From the NCBI GenBank assembly GCA_009829735.1, contig CM020619.1, forward strand, positions 5,224,083 through 5,288,082: a stretch of 64,000 nucleotides of DNA, read 5' to 3'. The first letter of the stretch is position 1, and the number at the start of each line of letters is the position of its first letter. A program made the position numbers and the translations under genes. The stretch is from Pyropia yezoensis. Taxonomy: Eukaryota > Rhodophyta > Bangiophyceae > Bangiales > Bangiaceae. The notes under the pieces were generated by a model that was not told where the DNA came from, searched no databases, and saw only the letters and a list, made by a program, of their open reading frames with translations. Positions 10,345 to 21,039 of the stretch are shown piece by piece.

Positions 10345-11169
10345 TTACGCGGCCGGCTTGTGTGCCAGCGTCACCAGAGCCGTGGAAGGAATACGGAGGA
10401 TGCCGTCGTCCCCAGCGTAGCGCTCCAGCGCGGCCTGCAGGGACAGGTGGAAGCGCGCCAGCTCCTCCTTAGACAGGGACGCGCAAAAGGGGGCCCGCGC
10501 AAAGATGGGCGCCAGCACCTCCACCGCCCCCGCCGCGGGGGGTCCCACCCACGACTGCTCCACGGGCGTGACGGAGATGCGCTCTGCGCCCGCGGCGGTG
10601 AGCGCGGCGGTGACCTTGGCGGGGGTGGACAGGGCGGCAACGCCCGCACCCAGCACCGGCGATGGCTTGTCCGGGAAGGTCTCCCGGTAGGTGGCCATGA
10701 CGGTGGGGAAGTACCCGGCCCCATCCGGGGACGTCCACGTGGCCAGGACGAGCCGCCCCCCCGGGGCGGTGACGCGGAGCGCCTCGGCTAGGCCGGCCTG
10801 CCACTCTGGAAACGTCACGACCCCAAAAATAGACAGCACCACGTCGTACGCGCCGTCCGGCACGTCCAGTGCCGTGCCATCCATCACCTTGACGGTAGCT
10901 GCGGGGTAGGGCGCCAGCGCGGCAGCGGCGGCGTCCACCATCCCGGGGGAGAAGTCGGTGGCAAGGACGGTGGCGCCGGCCGCGGCCGCCGCAACCGCCG
11001 CCACCCCCGTGCCAGTGGCAATGTCCAGCACGCGGGTGCCGAGCCCGACGGGGGCGGCCGCGTCCAGGACGGCGGGCACAAACAGGCCGGTCAAGGGCGC
11101 AGACCACTGCGCGTACACGGCGGCCGCCCGCGCCGACGCTTCCTGCGAGGAGGGGGAATCCCCGGCCAT
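10345..11169 (-). CDS. Class I SAM-dependent methyltransferase, copy B
   Basis: A 274-residue paralogue of copy A, with the same length and start position and high similarity over the whole protein. Motif I is VLDIATGTGVAAVA, the acidic strand is VLATDFSPGMVD, and APGGRLVLATWTSPDG is identical to copy A apart from following residues. Differences concentrate in the N-terminal 25 residues and around residues 225-255 (VLAPIFARAPFCASLSKEEL here, a more basic version in copy A), where substrate specificity might differ. The start is MAGDSPSSQ. The flanking duplication also includes about 700 bp of upstream DNA. Both copies are intact, so neither looks like a pseudogene. The substrate is unknown. 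Confidence 0.85.
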   Translation of the reverse strand: MAGDSPSSQEASARAAAVYAQWSAPLTGLFVPAVLDAAAPVGLGTRVLDIATGTGVAAVAAAAAGATVLATDFSPGMVDAAAAALAPYPAATVKVMDGTALDVPDGAYDVVLSIFGVVTFPEWQAGLAEALRVTAPGGRLVLATWTSPDGAGYFPTVMATYRETFPDKPSPVLGAGVAALSTPAKVTAALTAAGAERISVTPVEQSWVGPPAAGAVEVLAPIFARAPFCASLSKEELARFHLSLQAALERYAGDDGILRIPSTALVTLAHKPAA

Positions 11170-12282
11170 GACGACCGCCGCCGTCGCGGGGGAGGGGAGG
11201 GGTGGCGGGTGCACCCGCGCCGCCGCCGCCGATCGGGGGGTGGGGCGGGCGTGGAAGTGCCGCTGAGGGGGCGGTGGCTTGCCAGACAGCGGTGGATGGG
11301 GAGTTGGGAAGAGGGGCACGCCGGGAGAGGAGAAGGCAAGGCGGCGGGGACAAGGCGTTGCCCCGCGGCGCATGACCGCAGCGGCGGCGGCCTCGGCGCC
11401 TTTGAAAAACCAGCCGCTCGGCGCGAGCAGCCGACGCATGACCACGCGGGGGGGGGGCGGCCGCCCGCCCGTTGGCAGGCGCCGGGGAGGAACGCCGAGG
11501 GGGTCGGGCAGCCTGCGCGTACACCCCCAGCCACCCGCAAGAGGATGGAGGCGATGGAAGGCGCCGCGCGCCAAGCTGGCAGCGCCAACACACGCCTCTA
11601 CGAGTGGGTGAGGGGCGCTCCCGTCGCTGCCGCCACGACGCGCCGAGGGCGGCCGTGCCCATTGGCACGATGATGATGACACATCCCGCGGGCTGCGACG
11701 GCAAGACGACGCGTCAACGCATCCCGCGTGTGCCAGCTGGCAGCGAGGGAGGGGGGGGAGGAAGAGGGGAGCGCCCACCCCTGCCGCATGCTGGATGGCG
11801 CAGGCCCGCGCCATCCACCAGCACGACCAGCTGGTCCGCAGGGATCAACGAGCCGCACGTGCGCGGCCCCTCCTTGGCCTCGATGGGTGCCCGCCGGTCC
11901 AATGGTTGAGATATTCAGTGGGCAGTGGGCAACAAGGGCGTAACACAACTATCACTATACTTCAGGGATCAATTCCAGGAGAATTCTGACAATTTTATGG
12001 GCCAACCGCAAGAGATATGGCCACGGCACACGGGGACCGTGATTGGCCGCGCTGGCCGCAGCCGCGACGTCAACCAAGGGGTCCAAAACGGCCGGCCAGC
12101 TCGAGCCCGTGCGCTCTGCGCGCACCCCCTCCCCAGATACATAGCCAGCTGGTTTTCCTCGTTCGTCGCCATTGTCGTCGTTGCCCTGGTGACGGCAACC
12201 TCCCCCCCTCGTCTTCCCTTTTTGTCACACACCTTCACCGTCGCCAGACGTGCCTTCTTCCCCCCCTTCAACCTCCCTCGAC
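11170..12282. other. Divergent promoter region between methyltransferase B and the isopropylmalate dehydratase gene
   Basis: The left part (11170 to about 11880) is duplicated from the copy A upstream region. The right part, about 11900-12030, is AT-richer with short palindromic stretches such as ccaggagaattctgac, and probably holds the core promoters of one or both divergent genes. I see no additional gene. Confidence 0.45.
11793..11816. promoter_or_regulatory. Near-perfect 24-bp palindrome upstream of methyltransferase B
   Basis: ggatggcgcagg is followed by cccgcgccatcc. It matches the palindrome at 4722-4745 except for compensating changes in the arms (A to G on the left, matching T to C on the right) and one uncompensated base. 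The paired changes preserve symmetry, which argues that the dyad itself is under selection. Confidence 0.45.
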
Positions 12283-14113
12283 ATGGCATTTGTCGCTGGC
12301 CTGGGCCCGGTGGCCTCCTCTGCCTTTACCGGCCAGCGGGTGGGCGCCGCCGCCACCTGCCCCGCCCCTGCGGGCGCATGTGGGCTGCCGTCCCGTCGGG
12401 CGGCCGGCACTGGCGCGGGGGCGACCAAGGCGGTCATCTCCACGCCCCGGCCGGCCAGCACGGCGCCCGGCGTGAAAATTGCGACGCCAATGACGCTGAC
12501 GGAGAAAATCCTGGCCAAGGCGGCGGAGCGCGGCTCGGTGCGGCCGGGGGACAACATTTGGGTCAACACGGACGTGCTCATGACGCACGACGTGTGCGGG
12601 CCGGGGACGATTGGGGTGTTTAAGCGCGAGTTTGGGGAGGACGCCAAGGTGTGGGACACGGAGAAGGTGGTCATCATCCCGGACCACTACATTTTCACCG
12701 AGGACGTGCGGGCCAACCGTAACGTGGACATCCTGCGGGATTTTGTCAACGAGCAGGGCATCAAGTATTTTTATGATATCACCGATCGCTCGGACTACAA
12801 GGCTGTACGTTTCTGTGTTTGCCTGTGCGGTCGTGCTTCTGCTGCATCTTGTGGGATGGTGGGTGTTTTCTTTTCTTTGGCCTTGTGTCTTTGTCTGTAT
12901 GCAGCATTGACAATGTTTGTGCGCTGCTATGGTTTGGTCCCTCCGCCCGCTGCTTCGTATGCTGACCGGTTGACGCATTGTCTTTTGCCCTGGCTCTTTG
13001 GCCGCGGCTTTTTCTGTCCTCTCTTGCACTCTCCCCACCTTGTCAATGTTGTTCCCGCGATTGCAGAACCCTGACTACAAGGGTGTCTGCCACGTTGCGC
13101 TGGCACAGGAGGGCCACACCCGCCCCGGGGAGGTGCTGTTTGGCACCGACTCCCACACTTGCAACGCGGGTGCGTTTGGCCAGTTTGCCACGGGCATTGG
13201 CAACTCGGATGCAGGCTTTGTGATGGGCACAGGCAAGCTGCTGCTGAAGGTGCCTGCGACGATGCGCTTTGTTCTGAACGGCGTGCTGCCAGACTACATC
13301 ATGGCCAAGGACCTGATCCTGCAGATCATTGGGGACATTGGCACCGCCGGCGCAACGTACCGCGCCATGGAATTTTCTGGTGACGTGATTGATGCGCTGT
13401 CCATGGAGGAGCGCCAGACGCTGTGCAACATGGCCATTGAGGCGGGCGGCAAGAACGGGCTGATCGCGGCGGACGCTACCACCGAGGCCTTCCTGTCTGG
13501 CCGCACCGACCGTCCGTATGAGATTTTCCACACGGACGGCAAGGCCGCTACGTATGCGGATTACACCTATGACGCCGCGACGTTGGAGCCGGTGGTCGCG
13601 AAGCCCCACTCGCCTGACAACAAGGACCTGGCGCGCAACTGCGCGGAGACGCGCATCGACCGGGTATACATTGGCTCGTGCACGGGAGGGAAGACGGAGG
13701 ACTTTCTGGCGGCGGCGCGTATCTTGCAAGGACGCAAGGTGTGCGTGCCGACCTTTCTGGTCCCTGCCACCGCCAAGGTCGCGGAGGACCTGCAGACCGT
13801 CACAATGAATGGCGAGACGCTCGCCAGCATCTTCCGGTCAGCTGGCTGCATTGACCCTGCCGCTCCGTCTTGCGCGGCCTGCCTGGGCGGGCCTAAGGAC
13901 ACGTTTGCGCGTATCAACGAGCCGCTGGTGTGCGTGTCGACGACCAACCGCAACTATCCGGGCCGCCAGGGCCACTCGGAGGGCCAGATCTTCCTTGCCA
14001 GCCCGTACACCGCGGCGGCTTCGGCCATCACTGGCAAGGTAACAGACCCCCGCAAGGTGTACGACTTCAATGATGTACGCCGGCCGTCTGAGACGTTGGC
14101 CGACAGGGTCTAG
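12283..14113 (+). CDS. 3-isopropylmalate dehydratase large subunit, plastid-type
   Basis: Exons 12283-12804 and 13067-14113 join in phase 0 to give 522 residues. The enzyme isomerises 2- to 3-isopropylmalate in leucine synthesis with a separate small subunit. The mature part begins at MTLTEKILAKAAERG and carries the family signatures WVNTDVLMTHDVCGPGTIG, FGTDSHTCNAGAFGQFATG and QGHSEGQIFLASP. The 4Fe-4S cysteines are C379 in IGSCTGG and C443/C446 in CAACLGG. About 65 Ala/Ser/Arg-rich residues precede the core and look like a plastid transit peptide. The splice junction restores the plant-like sequence DYKA-NPDYKGVCHVALAQEG. The start ATG is in a good context (ACATGG); another in-frame ATG lies 11 codons upstream. 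Confidence 0.93.
12805..13066 (+). other. Spliceosomal intron in the isopropylmalate dehydratase gene
   Basis: 262 bp, phase 0. Donor gtacgt follows ggct; acceptor cgcgattgcag precedes aaccctgac. The intron is T-rich compared with its exons and contains in-frame stops in at least two frames. The donor hexamer is the same as in the PRMT1-type gene. Confidence 0.92.
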
Positions 14114-14626
14114 GGCGTGCCCTGAGGCACGAACGTGCGCGTTTCTGTTTTTTCCTCTCATGCAAGTGGTGTAGGTCTGCTCGGGTGTTTCCTTTTTGTC
14201 TGGCTATTTTTGCGGAGGGGCGCCTGTCGTTGCAGCCACCGCTTGTATTCCACCATTCCTGTTTCGCACTGGAAGGGCCTGGGCCCTGGATGAGACCCTC
14301 GTGGCTCCATTGCTCGCTTGAGAGCACCCCTGCCATGCTACGCTACGCCGCTCGCACTCCGAGGTCCTCCGGAAAACATTACAACTTGGTGCAGGACACG
14401 AAACAGAACACAAAAGGCGCACGCCGAGCTCTCCCATGAGCGACATACACCCGCGATACCGAGGAGCTCAAAGCCTCTCCGGCACAACACGAACCTAAAG
14501 GACAAGCGCACGGTACACCTTCCCGGCAAAAGAGAAGGGATCACGCAGGAGCGTGGAAGGGAGCGACGCGGCAAAAGCAGCCGGGGTGGTTGCCGTAGCA
14601 ACCGCGAGAAACAGACCCGACGCCGC
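14114..14626. other. Convergent 3' region
   Basis: Lies between the stops of the dehydratase (+) and the carrier (-). It has lower GC than the surroundings and no recognisable gene. It most likely holds both 3' untranslated regions. Confidence 0.5.
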
Positions 14627-15904
14627 TCACTCCTTTGCTGCGAGTAACCGCCGCTGGGCCTCGTAAAACAGCAGCGTGATGCCAAACAGCGGCGAGATGA
14701 TCATGACGCGCGCCTCGACGCCCTTGAAGAGCGCACGCACCCCCTCCTCCGTCACCACCCGCCGTGCACAGTCGGCAATTCCGCGGTAGGGCTCCCGCAG
14801 CGCCGCGGCCGCAGCACCGCCGGCGGCTGGCGCCACCGCCGCCGGCCGCGGCGGCCGCGGCACCACACCCTGGGCACCTCCCCTCGTCGGCGGCGGTGGC
14901 GGCGGCGGGCGGGCCCCCCCCGCGCCGACGTCAGCCTGCAGCCGCGTCTTGATCACGTCCATGGGGGTGGACATGGCCGCCGCGGTACTTCCCGCGGTGA
15001 TGCCCGCCAGGAAGACGCGGCCAATGGAGACCTTGCCCTGCTCGTCCGCCAGCCGGTCTTTGACCGCCGCGTTCATCGAGAAAAAGACCATGGAGAAGGG
15101 CACGTCCCGCGCGAGCGTGGCAAGCGTCCCCCGGTACAGGCCCGGCAGGCCCAGCTCCCGCACCAGGTGGGTGAGGCTCTTTGGCTTGCGCCCGTCCTCA
15201 GTCGCGCGGGTCATCATGGTGATCATGAGCATTTCCATTGGGCACGTTGCAACAACCTGGCACAGCCCCGCGCCGGCACCAGCCAGCACCGACGACGCGA
15301 GCGACACGACGCCCGTGTCGGGGTCAGCCAGGCGAGAGCGGAAAAAGTCATTCATCGACAGCTTGATGGCCTTTTCCGGCGCCACCCCGACCAGCGCGGG
15401 AGGGAGGCCGCGGTACAGGCCGCGGAGGCCCTGCTTGCGCACCACCTTGCGGGCGGCCGCGACGATGGTCGTCGGCCGCGCCGCGTTTTGGACCGCCGTC
15501 TTGAGCACGTACATGGGGAAGACGGTGGACTGGCCAACGACGCCGGCGACGGCGCCGGTGAGGATGTTGGTGAGCAGCTGGTTGCCAGGCCGCGCCGCCG
15601 CAGCCGCCGCCGGGGGGGTCGGGTGGGGAACAGAGGAGGGGGGAGCGCCTGCCGCTGCTGGCGTCGCCGCCACTCCGGGCGACGCCGCCCCCGTGGCGGG
15701 TGCGACCGTCACCGGCACCGCCTCCTTCGCCCGCGCCGCCGCTGGCGCCCCGGCAGCCTCTGTCGTCGCGGCGGCGGCGGGCGCCACCAGGGCAGCAGCG
15801 CCTCCGTCGCCACCCCCGTTGGCCTCGGCACTACCACCGGCGCCATCCCGCCCGACGGCCAGGTCGGCGCTCCCGTCCTGGCTGCCCGCCTCGCCGCTAC
15901 TCAT
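14627..15904 (-). CDS. Mitochondrial carrier family protein (glutamate-carrier-like, SLC25A22 type)
   Basis: 425 residues. A low-complexity Ala-rich leader of about 105 residues precedes three carrier repeats of the inner mitochondrial membrane family. The signature Px[D/E]xx[K/R] appears as PMYVLK (130-135), PMEMLM (222-227) and PMDVIK (314-319). PEKAIKLSMNDFFR (176-189) is typical of the glutamate and aspartate/glutamate carrier subgroup. The acidic residue of repeat 1 is a tyrosine and the basic residue of repeat 2 is a methionine, so the matrix salt-bridge network is incomplete. Repeat 3 holds a roughly 45-residue Pro/Ala insertion (326-370) in a matrix loop. The start at MSSGEAG was chosen as the first ATG after a non-coding-looking leader; the frame is open further upstream to 16312. 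The substrate is an inference from subgroup motifs. Confidence 0.88.
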   Translation of the reverse strand: MSSGEAGSQDGSADLAVGRDGAGGSAEANGGGDGGAAALVAPAAAATTEAAGAPAAARAKEAVPVTVAPATGAASPGVAATPAAAGAPPSSVPHPTPPAAAAAARPGNQLLTNILTGAVAGVVGQSTVFPMYVLKTAVQNAARPTTIVAAARKVVRKQGLRGLYRGLPPALVGVAPEKAIKLSMNDFFRSRLADPDTGVVSLASSVLAGAGAGLCQVVATCPMEMLMITMMTRATEDGRKPKSLTHLVRELGLPGLYRGTLATLARDVPFSMVFFSMNAAVKDRLADEQGKVSIGRVFLAGITAGSTAAAMSTPMDVIKTRLQADVGAGGARPPPPPPPTRGGAQGVVPRPPRPAAVAPAAGGAAAAALREPYRGIADCARRVVTEEGVRALFKGVEARVMIISPLFGITLLFYEAQRRLLAAKE

Positions 15905-18579
15905 CGCAGGTTCTCGCGGCGCCCGGAGGCCCGGCGGCAATGGCCAACGGGGCCGCAAAAAATTGGGAGGGTGGCTGCGGGGGGAAGGGGGGGGGGGGGG
16001 GGGGGGAGTGGGCGGGGAAGGGGGGGGGAGGGCGGTGTGGGGTGATTGGGGGTCAGGGGGGACGTTGTGGTGCGCTGGACGGGGTGCGTCGCTCAGAATG
16101 GGGCGGTGCGCGGCAGCCGAAGTCGGCCCGCAGTTGACCGCAGGCCGACGAGTCGCGGCCGCGGGAGAGGTGGGGGGGGCTAGGGACTTCTTCGTATGTA
16201 ACGCGACCGCTGCCAGGACCCCCCTCCTGCGATACGGTGGAGCCACTGTCGGGCTGATCCCTCCCTGCAGTCGAGAGCCGGGGATAGCGTCGTATTGCCA
16301 ATCATATGCCATTAACGAATATAATTGGAATATTAATCCTAGTTAGGAAGTACTTTCTTGTCTCTTTCTTAAAGACTTGTACGTAAGAGTGCGGACACCT
16401 CACAAAAATCTTGTCGCTGAGCGTGGCAGACACGTCGACGGGGACCGCGGCGGCCAGCCCCCTCCCCGCGCCCTCCCGCGGTCGGGCCGTCAAGCGTGCT
16501 CTGCAGGCTGTCCCAGCCACGTGGGTGGCCGCACTCAACGGGTGGACAGCAGCCCCGCGACCGCCGCCGCGGATCGGTCTAATCCGGATAGTTCTCCTGG
16601 GCAGGTCCTGGCACACGAGCCGGGCGACCGAGACCCCCCCACCCCCCTCCCGCCCCCCCTCCCCTCGCGCGGCGCCGGGAGATCAATGGAAAACAGACGC
16701 CGCGGGAGCCACTTGGATTTCTCTCTTGCGCTACACTTCATCCGTCGCCTGTCGGACGTGGTCAGCCAAGAGCCCGTTCCCCCTCGCGCCACCCCGGCTG
16801 CCGCGCGAGCACTCTCGGGATGCAGTTTGGTGCTCGAGGGAGAAGGGGACCTCCCGCCGCTCCCAAGAACCGAGTCTGGATGAAGGGGGCAAGCGGCGCG
16901 GGCGAGAAATGGTATGTAAAAAGCAGCCCACAAAGCCTTCGACCCGTCGTCGCCGGCACGAGCCCCGTTGGGCCGGCGGGCCAACCGTTTGGCCCCCAAC
17001 CTCCTCCCCGACGGGGCCCGCCGGCAGCGTCCGCTTCCACGCCGGGGGTGTGGTGTGCCAGCGCGTGCGAGGGGCGAGGGAGGGGGGGAAAGGGAAGGGC
17101 GCGGGTTGGGCGGCCTCGCCCCGCCACCGGCCGCCTGTCTCGCAAACCGGGGTGGTGGTCGCCCACGTCATTCACCGCAGGTACGCTGGGCGGCAGCGTT
17201 GTGCGCAAGAGTGCGTCGTGGGCAGGACAGCCGCAGCGGAATGGCCCAGACGGTGACCCGCTGGCCCTTTTCTGTGGACTGTCCTCTGCCCTCAAACGGC
17301 GACTCCCCTCGGCGGGTGTGTCTGTGCGACGCGTGCCGCTTTGGTTGCCTGGCGAGGTCCCCCACCAGGATGGGGTGGGAGGGGAAAGCCAGCACCGTGG
17401 GGGGGGCTGGTGGGCGGGGGGATGGACATGGGATGTGTATCCAAGCAGGAGCTCGGGCAGCTCAACATGTAGGAGGTGCGGCGTGAGGAGAACCTCCCCC
17501 TTCCCAGGCCCGACGCGGTGGTCTGGGGCGTGGGGGAAGGTTTGGGACCCTCCCTCCCCTCCAGCCCCCTCTCCCAGAGATGAGTCAACTCTCTCCGCAC
17601 GGGCTTTTTGTAGCCTTCCAGACGACACACCGTCCCGCTTCGCGAGCTGAGGGGGGGGAGGCGGGCAACCGACCTCTCCCCGCCCGGTCGGCGCCGCCGG
17701 TGCGCGCGTGCGCGGCGCGGCGGTGCGTCGCGAGCCCCCCCCTCGTTCCGCCTGTATCCGTTCGGGACCCGTGTCTGCACGTGCCCCTCCCTCCTTACCG
17801 ATCCCGTGTGGACCCGCCCCCGCCTCTGTTTCACTCGCTGCCATGTCGGCAACAGGCCTACTTCCCATATCTTGGTCAGGTTGGAGCTTGACACTGTTGG
17901 CCGGGGGGAGGGGGTCGGCATGGCGGCGAGCCACCGTGACAGCCGCCAGTCGCGCCCCCGAGCTCGCGGTCCAACCCGGCGCGCTCTCTGTGGCCAACGC
18001 CCACCAGCCCCCCCCCCCCTAACGTGCTCTCCCTCGGTCTCTCCCCCCTTCCCCCCGCCCCGCGCTCGCCCCGGCTCCCTGCACGCACCGCGGCTGCCTG
18101 TGCTCGCTGGGCACCGCGCCGGGGCGAGGGCGGCTGCAAGCTGCCCAGGCTGGTTGCCACCCCCACCGCCAGACCTCCCCCCCTCCACGCCTTCCCCGCT
18201 CCGTGCAGGAAGGGGTGGAAGCCGTCCTTGCACGTGCACAGCAGAGGACCCCACGCGGGTGGGGAGAGAGAGCGCGCACAACCAAGACGTCCCCTCCCCG
18301 CCTGGGCTGCCATCCCCGCCGTGGTGGGAGGTGCTGACAAAAGGGAGGGCGTGCGCTGGGCAGAGGTGGAGAGGGGATGTGAAGAACGTGTGCGTTTCCC
18401 GTCGCGGCCGCTCAAACCCCTCAACCCCGCCCCTTATCTGCGCCTTCCCCCACGAAGGATTCTTCCTACCATCATCCCCCCCTGACCTCTCCATCCCTGC
18501 TTCCCCCCCCCCCCTTCCTTCACTCCCCTTCCTGCAGCCCGCGACCCCCCCGCATGCGCAGCCAGCGGCCTCCGCCGTC
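15905..18579. other. Gene-free stretch with AT-rich island
   Basis: Large intergenic interval. Around 16285-16400 the composition drops sharply to AT-rich (catatgccattaacgaatat and following), unlike everything near it; this may be the promoter of the carrier gene or a small insertion remnant. From 16900 to 18570 overlapping open frames occur on both strands, but none shows a domain or a stable amino-acid pattern. The last part is the upstream region of the next gene. Confidence 0.4.
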
Positions 18580-19403
18580 ATGGTCATGGCCAGTGTGCTC
18601 CCCACCTCCATGCCCGACGACGCCACCGACGTCGCTGGCTTCCCCCACGAGCCTGGCGGCGACTATGGCGGCGGCGGCGGGCAGGCGTCCCCCCCCACGG
18701 GCGGGGCGCCCCCCCCGCCCCCCCCGCGGTCGCCGCCCTCCCCCGGCGAGCACCCCTACTCGGCGCCCGACGACTGGCTGATGCGGCACCACTCAGAGGG
18801 CGCCGCCCCGTCGGCGGCCGTCGCAACGGTGCTGGCGCTCGCCTCCCCCGCCCCGTCCCCGCCCGGTAGCGTGACGTGTGCGGCGGCGGCGGTGCCCGCC
18901 GACGGCGGCAGCGGCGGCGGCTACGGTGGCGGCGGCGGGGTGCCGCTGCTGGTGCTCCTCGGTGGCCTGCGCGTCGCCGAGCCTCCCACGCCCCCGCCGT
19001 CACCGCCCGTGCCGTGGCGGGGTGCCGCTGCGGGGGGGGGGGGGGGGGCGGCCGCGCCGTCGGCGGCGGTGGCGGCGGCGGTGGCGGCAGCGGTGGCGGC
19101 CGCGACGGCGACGGCGCCAGCGACGGCGCCATGGGCGGCGGCGACGGTGGCGGCGGCGGCGGTGGTGACGGTGGCGGCGGCGGCGGTGGCGGCGGCGGCA
19201 CCCCCGCCCACAGCCGCCGCCGCCGCCGCGCGCGGTCGTGGGGCGGCTGGGGCGGAGCAGCGGCAGAGGCGGCGGCAGCAGCAGCGCACGCCGCCACCGC
19301 CGCCACTGCCGCCACCGCCGTCCGCGCGCGGGGTCGCGGGGGCGTGCCGGCCGACCTGGACGCCGACGACGACGGGCTGGACACGGGGGGGTGGGCGTCG
19401 TAA
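18580..19403 (+). CDS. Hypothetical Ala/Gly/Pro-rich protein, frame break in G run
   Basis: I do not recognise this protein. It begins MVMASVLPTSMPDDATDVAG, a protein-like start with a second ATG two codons on. It continues through DDWLMRHHSEGAAPSAAV and VPLLVLLGGLRVAEPP. At the 17-base G run 19032-19048 the plausible frame changes. After the run the original frame gives only poly-Ala then a Thr/Pro/Arg tail. The frame one step away gives Gly/Asp-rich sequence ending GVPADLDADDDGLDTGGWAS with a stop at 19403. I therefore read it as one gene of about 270 residues with a homopolymer length problem, or a slippage site. No function is proposed. Confidence 0.45.
19032..19048. repeat. G17 run at the frame change of the 18.6-kb gene
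   Basis: Seventeen consecutive G. The best coding frame before it and after it differ by one base. Confidence 0.8.
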
Positions 19404-21039
19404 GGAGACGCACCACGCCCGCCCTTCCCCTCCGCGCGGGCCGCGGATGGTGGGAAGGCCACCACCACAGCGCACCACCACCGTCTGTGGTGGCTGGGCG
19501 CATTCGCGCAGGCGGCGGCGGTGGCGGGGGGGCGGAGGGGGGAGGGGTGGGGGGGGACACCACCACCTGGGGGGGGTCTGAATTTGCAATCTCGGGTGGG
19601 GGGCGGGGAGGGGAGGTGGGGTGCGGACGGTCGCGCCGCCACGCCAGCGTGCGCCGCAGCGGCGCGACAGGGGAGCGGGTCACGGGCGCGTCGGGCGGCA
19701 GCAGCGGCGGGTGGTGTCGTCGGTGGGCCGGGCGGACCACGGGGACAACGGACCGTGCCAGCTGGCGCCAGCCATAGCGGGTGTGTGTGAAGAGCGGGGG
19801 GTTTGGAAGAGCAGGGGGGGGGGGGGGGGGGGGCGGGCCAAGGAGGGGAGGAAAGCGGGGGCGCAGGGCGGGGGGGGAGGAGAGCGTGACGGAGCAAGCC
19901 ACAAGACGCGGTGAGGCAACGGGCGACGCGCCACCCGCGGGGTCGCGGGCGGGCCGCCCCACCGTGGCTGCGGTGACCAGCCCACCACGGCCACGGCCGC
20001 CGCGCCGGGGCTAACAAGCATAAAAACGATCCGCTCTGCGTGGTGGCCGCCACCCCGTCGCCCCCCGCTGCCCCCGTCAGGCCCGTGCGCCACCGCCGCC
20101 GACACTGCCCGCGGGTGGGGGACGGCCGCCGCGACGTGGCGTTCGGCGGGGGGGGGGGGAAGGTGCGTAGGCCGCCACGGAGCGGGTGTCTCGGCGCACC
20201 CGCGGCGTGCCCCTTCATGCAGCAGGGGCGTGGCGGGGGGGGGGGCACGAAGGGGGCACGGCAGAGAACAGGGGGGGGTGCGCGGGACGGGGACGAAGGC
20301 CGTGACGATGCCGGCCGCGGGTGTACCCCCACTGCCACACGTGCCCGCGCACGACCCCAGCCATAAGGGTGTGTAGGGAGCGGCAGTGGGGGTGGAGAGG
20401 GGAGCGATGGCGTCGCCGGCGCCCGTGCGCTAACACAGCCCGCCGGCACGCCAAGCGACGTCGCGCGTGGGCGGCGCGTCGGTCACACAACACTCAAAAA
20501 AATAACAGCCTGCGGTTTGGGGCGCCCCGCCGTCGCCGCGCGGGGCCAGCCGGCGCGTACCAGCACAGGGTGAGCCGTCACGCGGACCGCCATACACCAG
20601 CGCCGGTCGGGGGAGGGGGGAGAAGTGGTGTAGGCGCCCGCACACAGCGCCGGCCCAACAAGGACAGAAAGGGCAACAGGGTGGAGAGAGAGAGAGAAAA
20701 AGAAAATGCAGCAGGGGGGGCCCGGATGGCCGGCCCCAGGAGCGCGAGCGGCAACAACCCCCGCCTCGTTGCCGCGGGTGTGCTCGAACGGATGCCGGGT
20801 GGCGTCGTGCAGACGCTGTGGGGTCTCAACACCAAAACGGGCACACCAGGGGGGCCCACGTGCCTCGGAGAGGCTCTATCCCCGTCCTCCCCCGCCCCCC
20901 CCCCCACCCGCTCCACAACCCACGACCTCCACCCCCCCCCCCCAAGTCCCATTACCAGTGTACCTCTGACGTGGGACACGCAACGTACACGACGGTACGA
21001 AGCCCACCCACCCACTGCCCCAGCCCCGCCGCCCCCCCA
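19404..21039. other. Gene-free stretch, convergent 3' flanks
   Basis: Lies between the hypothetical gene (+) and the PRMT1-type gene (-). It contains a long G run at about 19817-19834 and C-rich DNA at 20880-20945 in the 3' flank of the methyltransferase. A large minus-strand open frame covers much of the interval but is Pro/Arg-rich without any motif. I see nothing more specific. Confidence 0.4.

Noticed and set aside
18584..20449. 621-codon minus-strand open frame
   Set aside because: Almost only Pro, Arg, Ala and Ser, crosses several G/C runs and overlaps a better plus-strand candidate.
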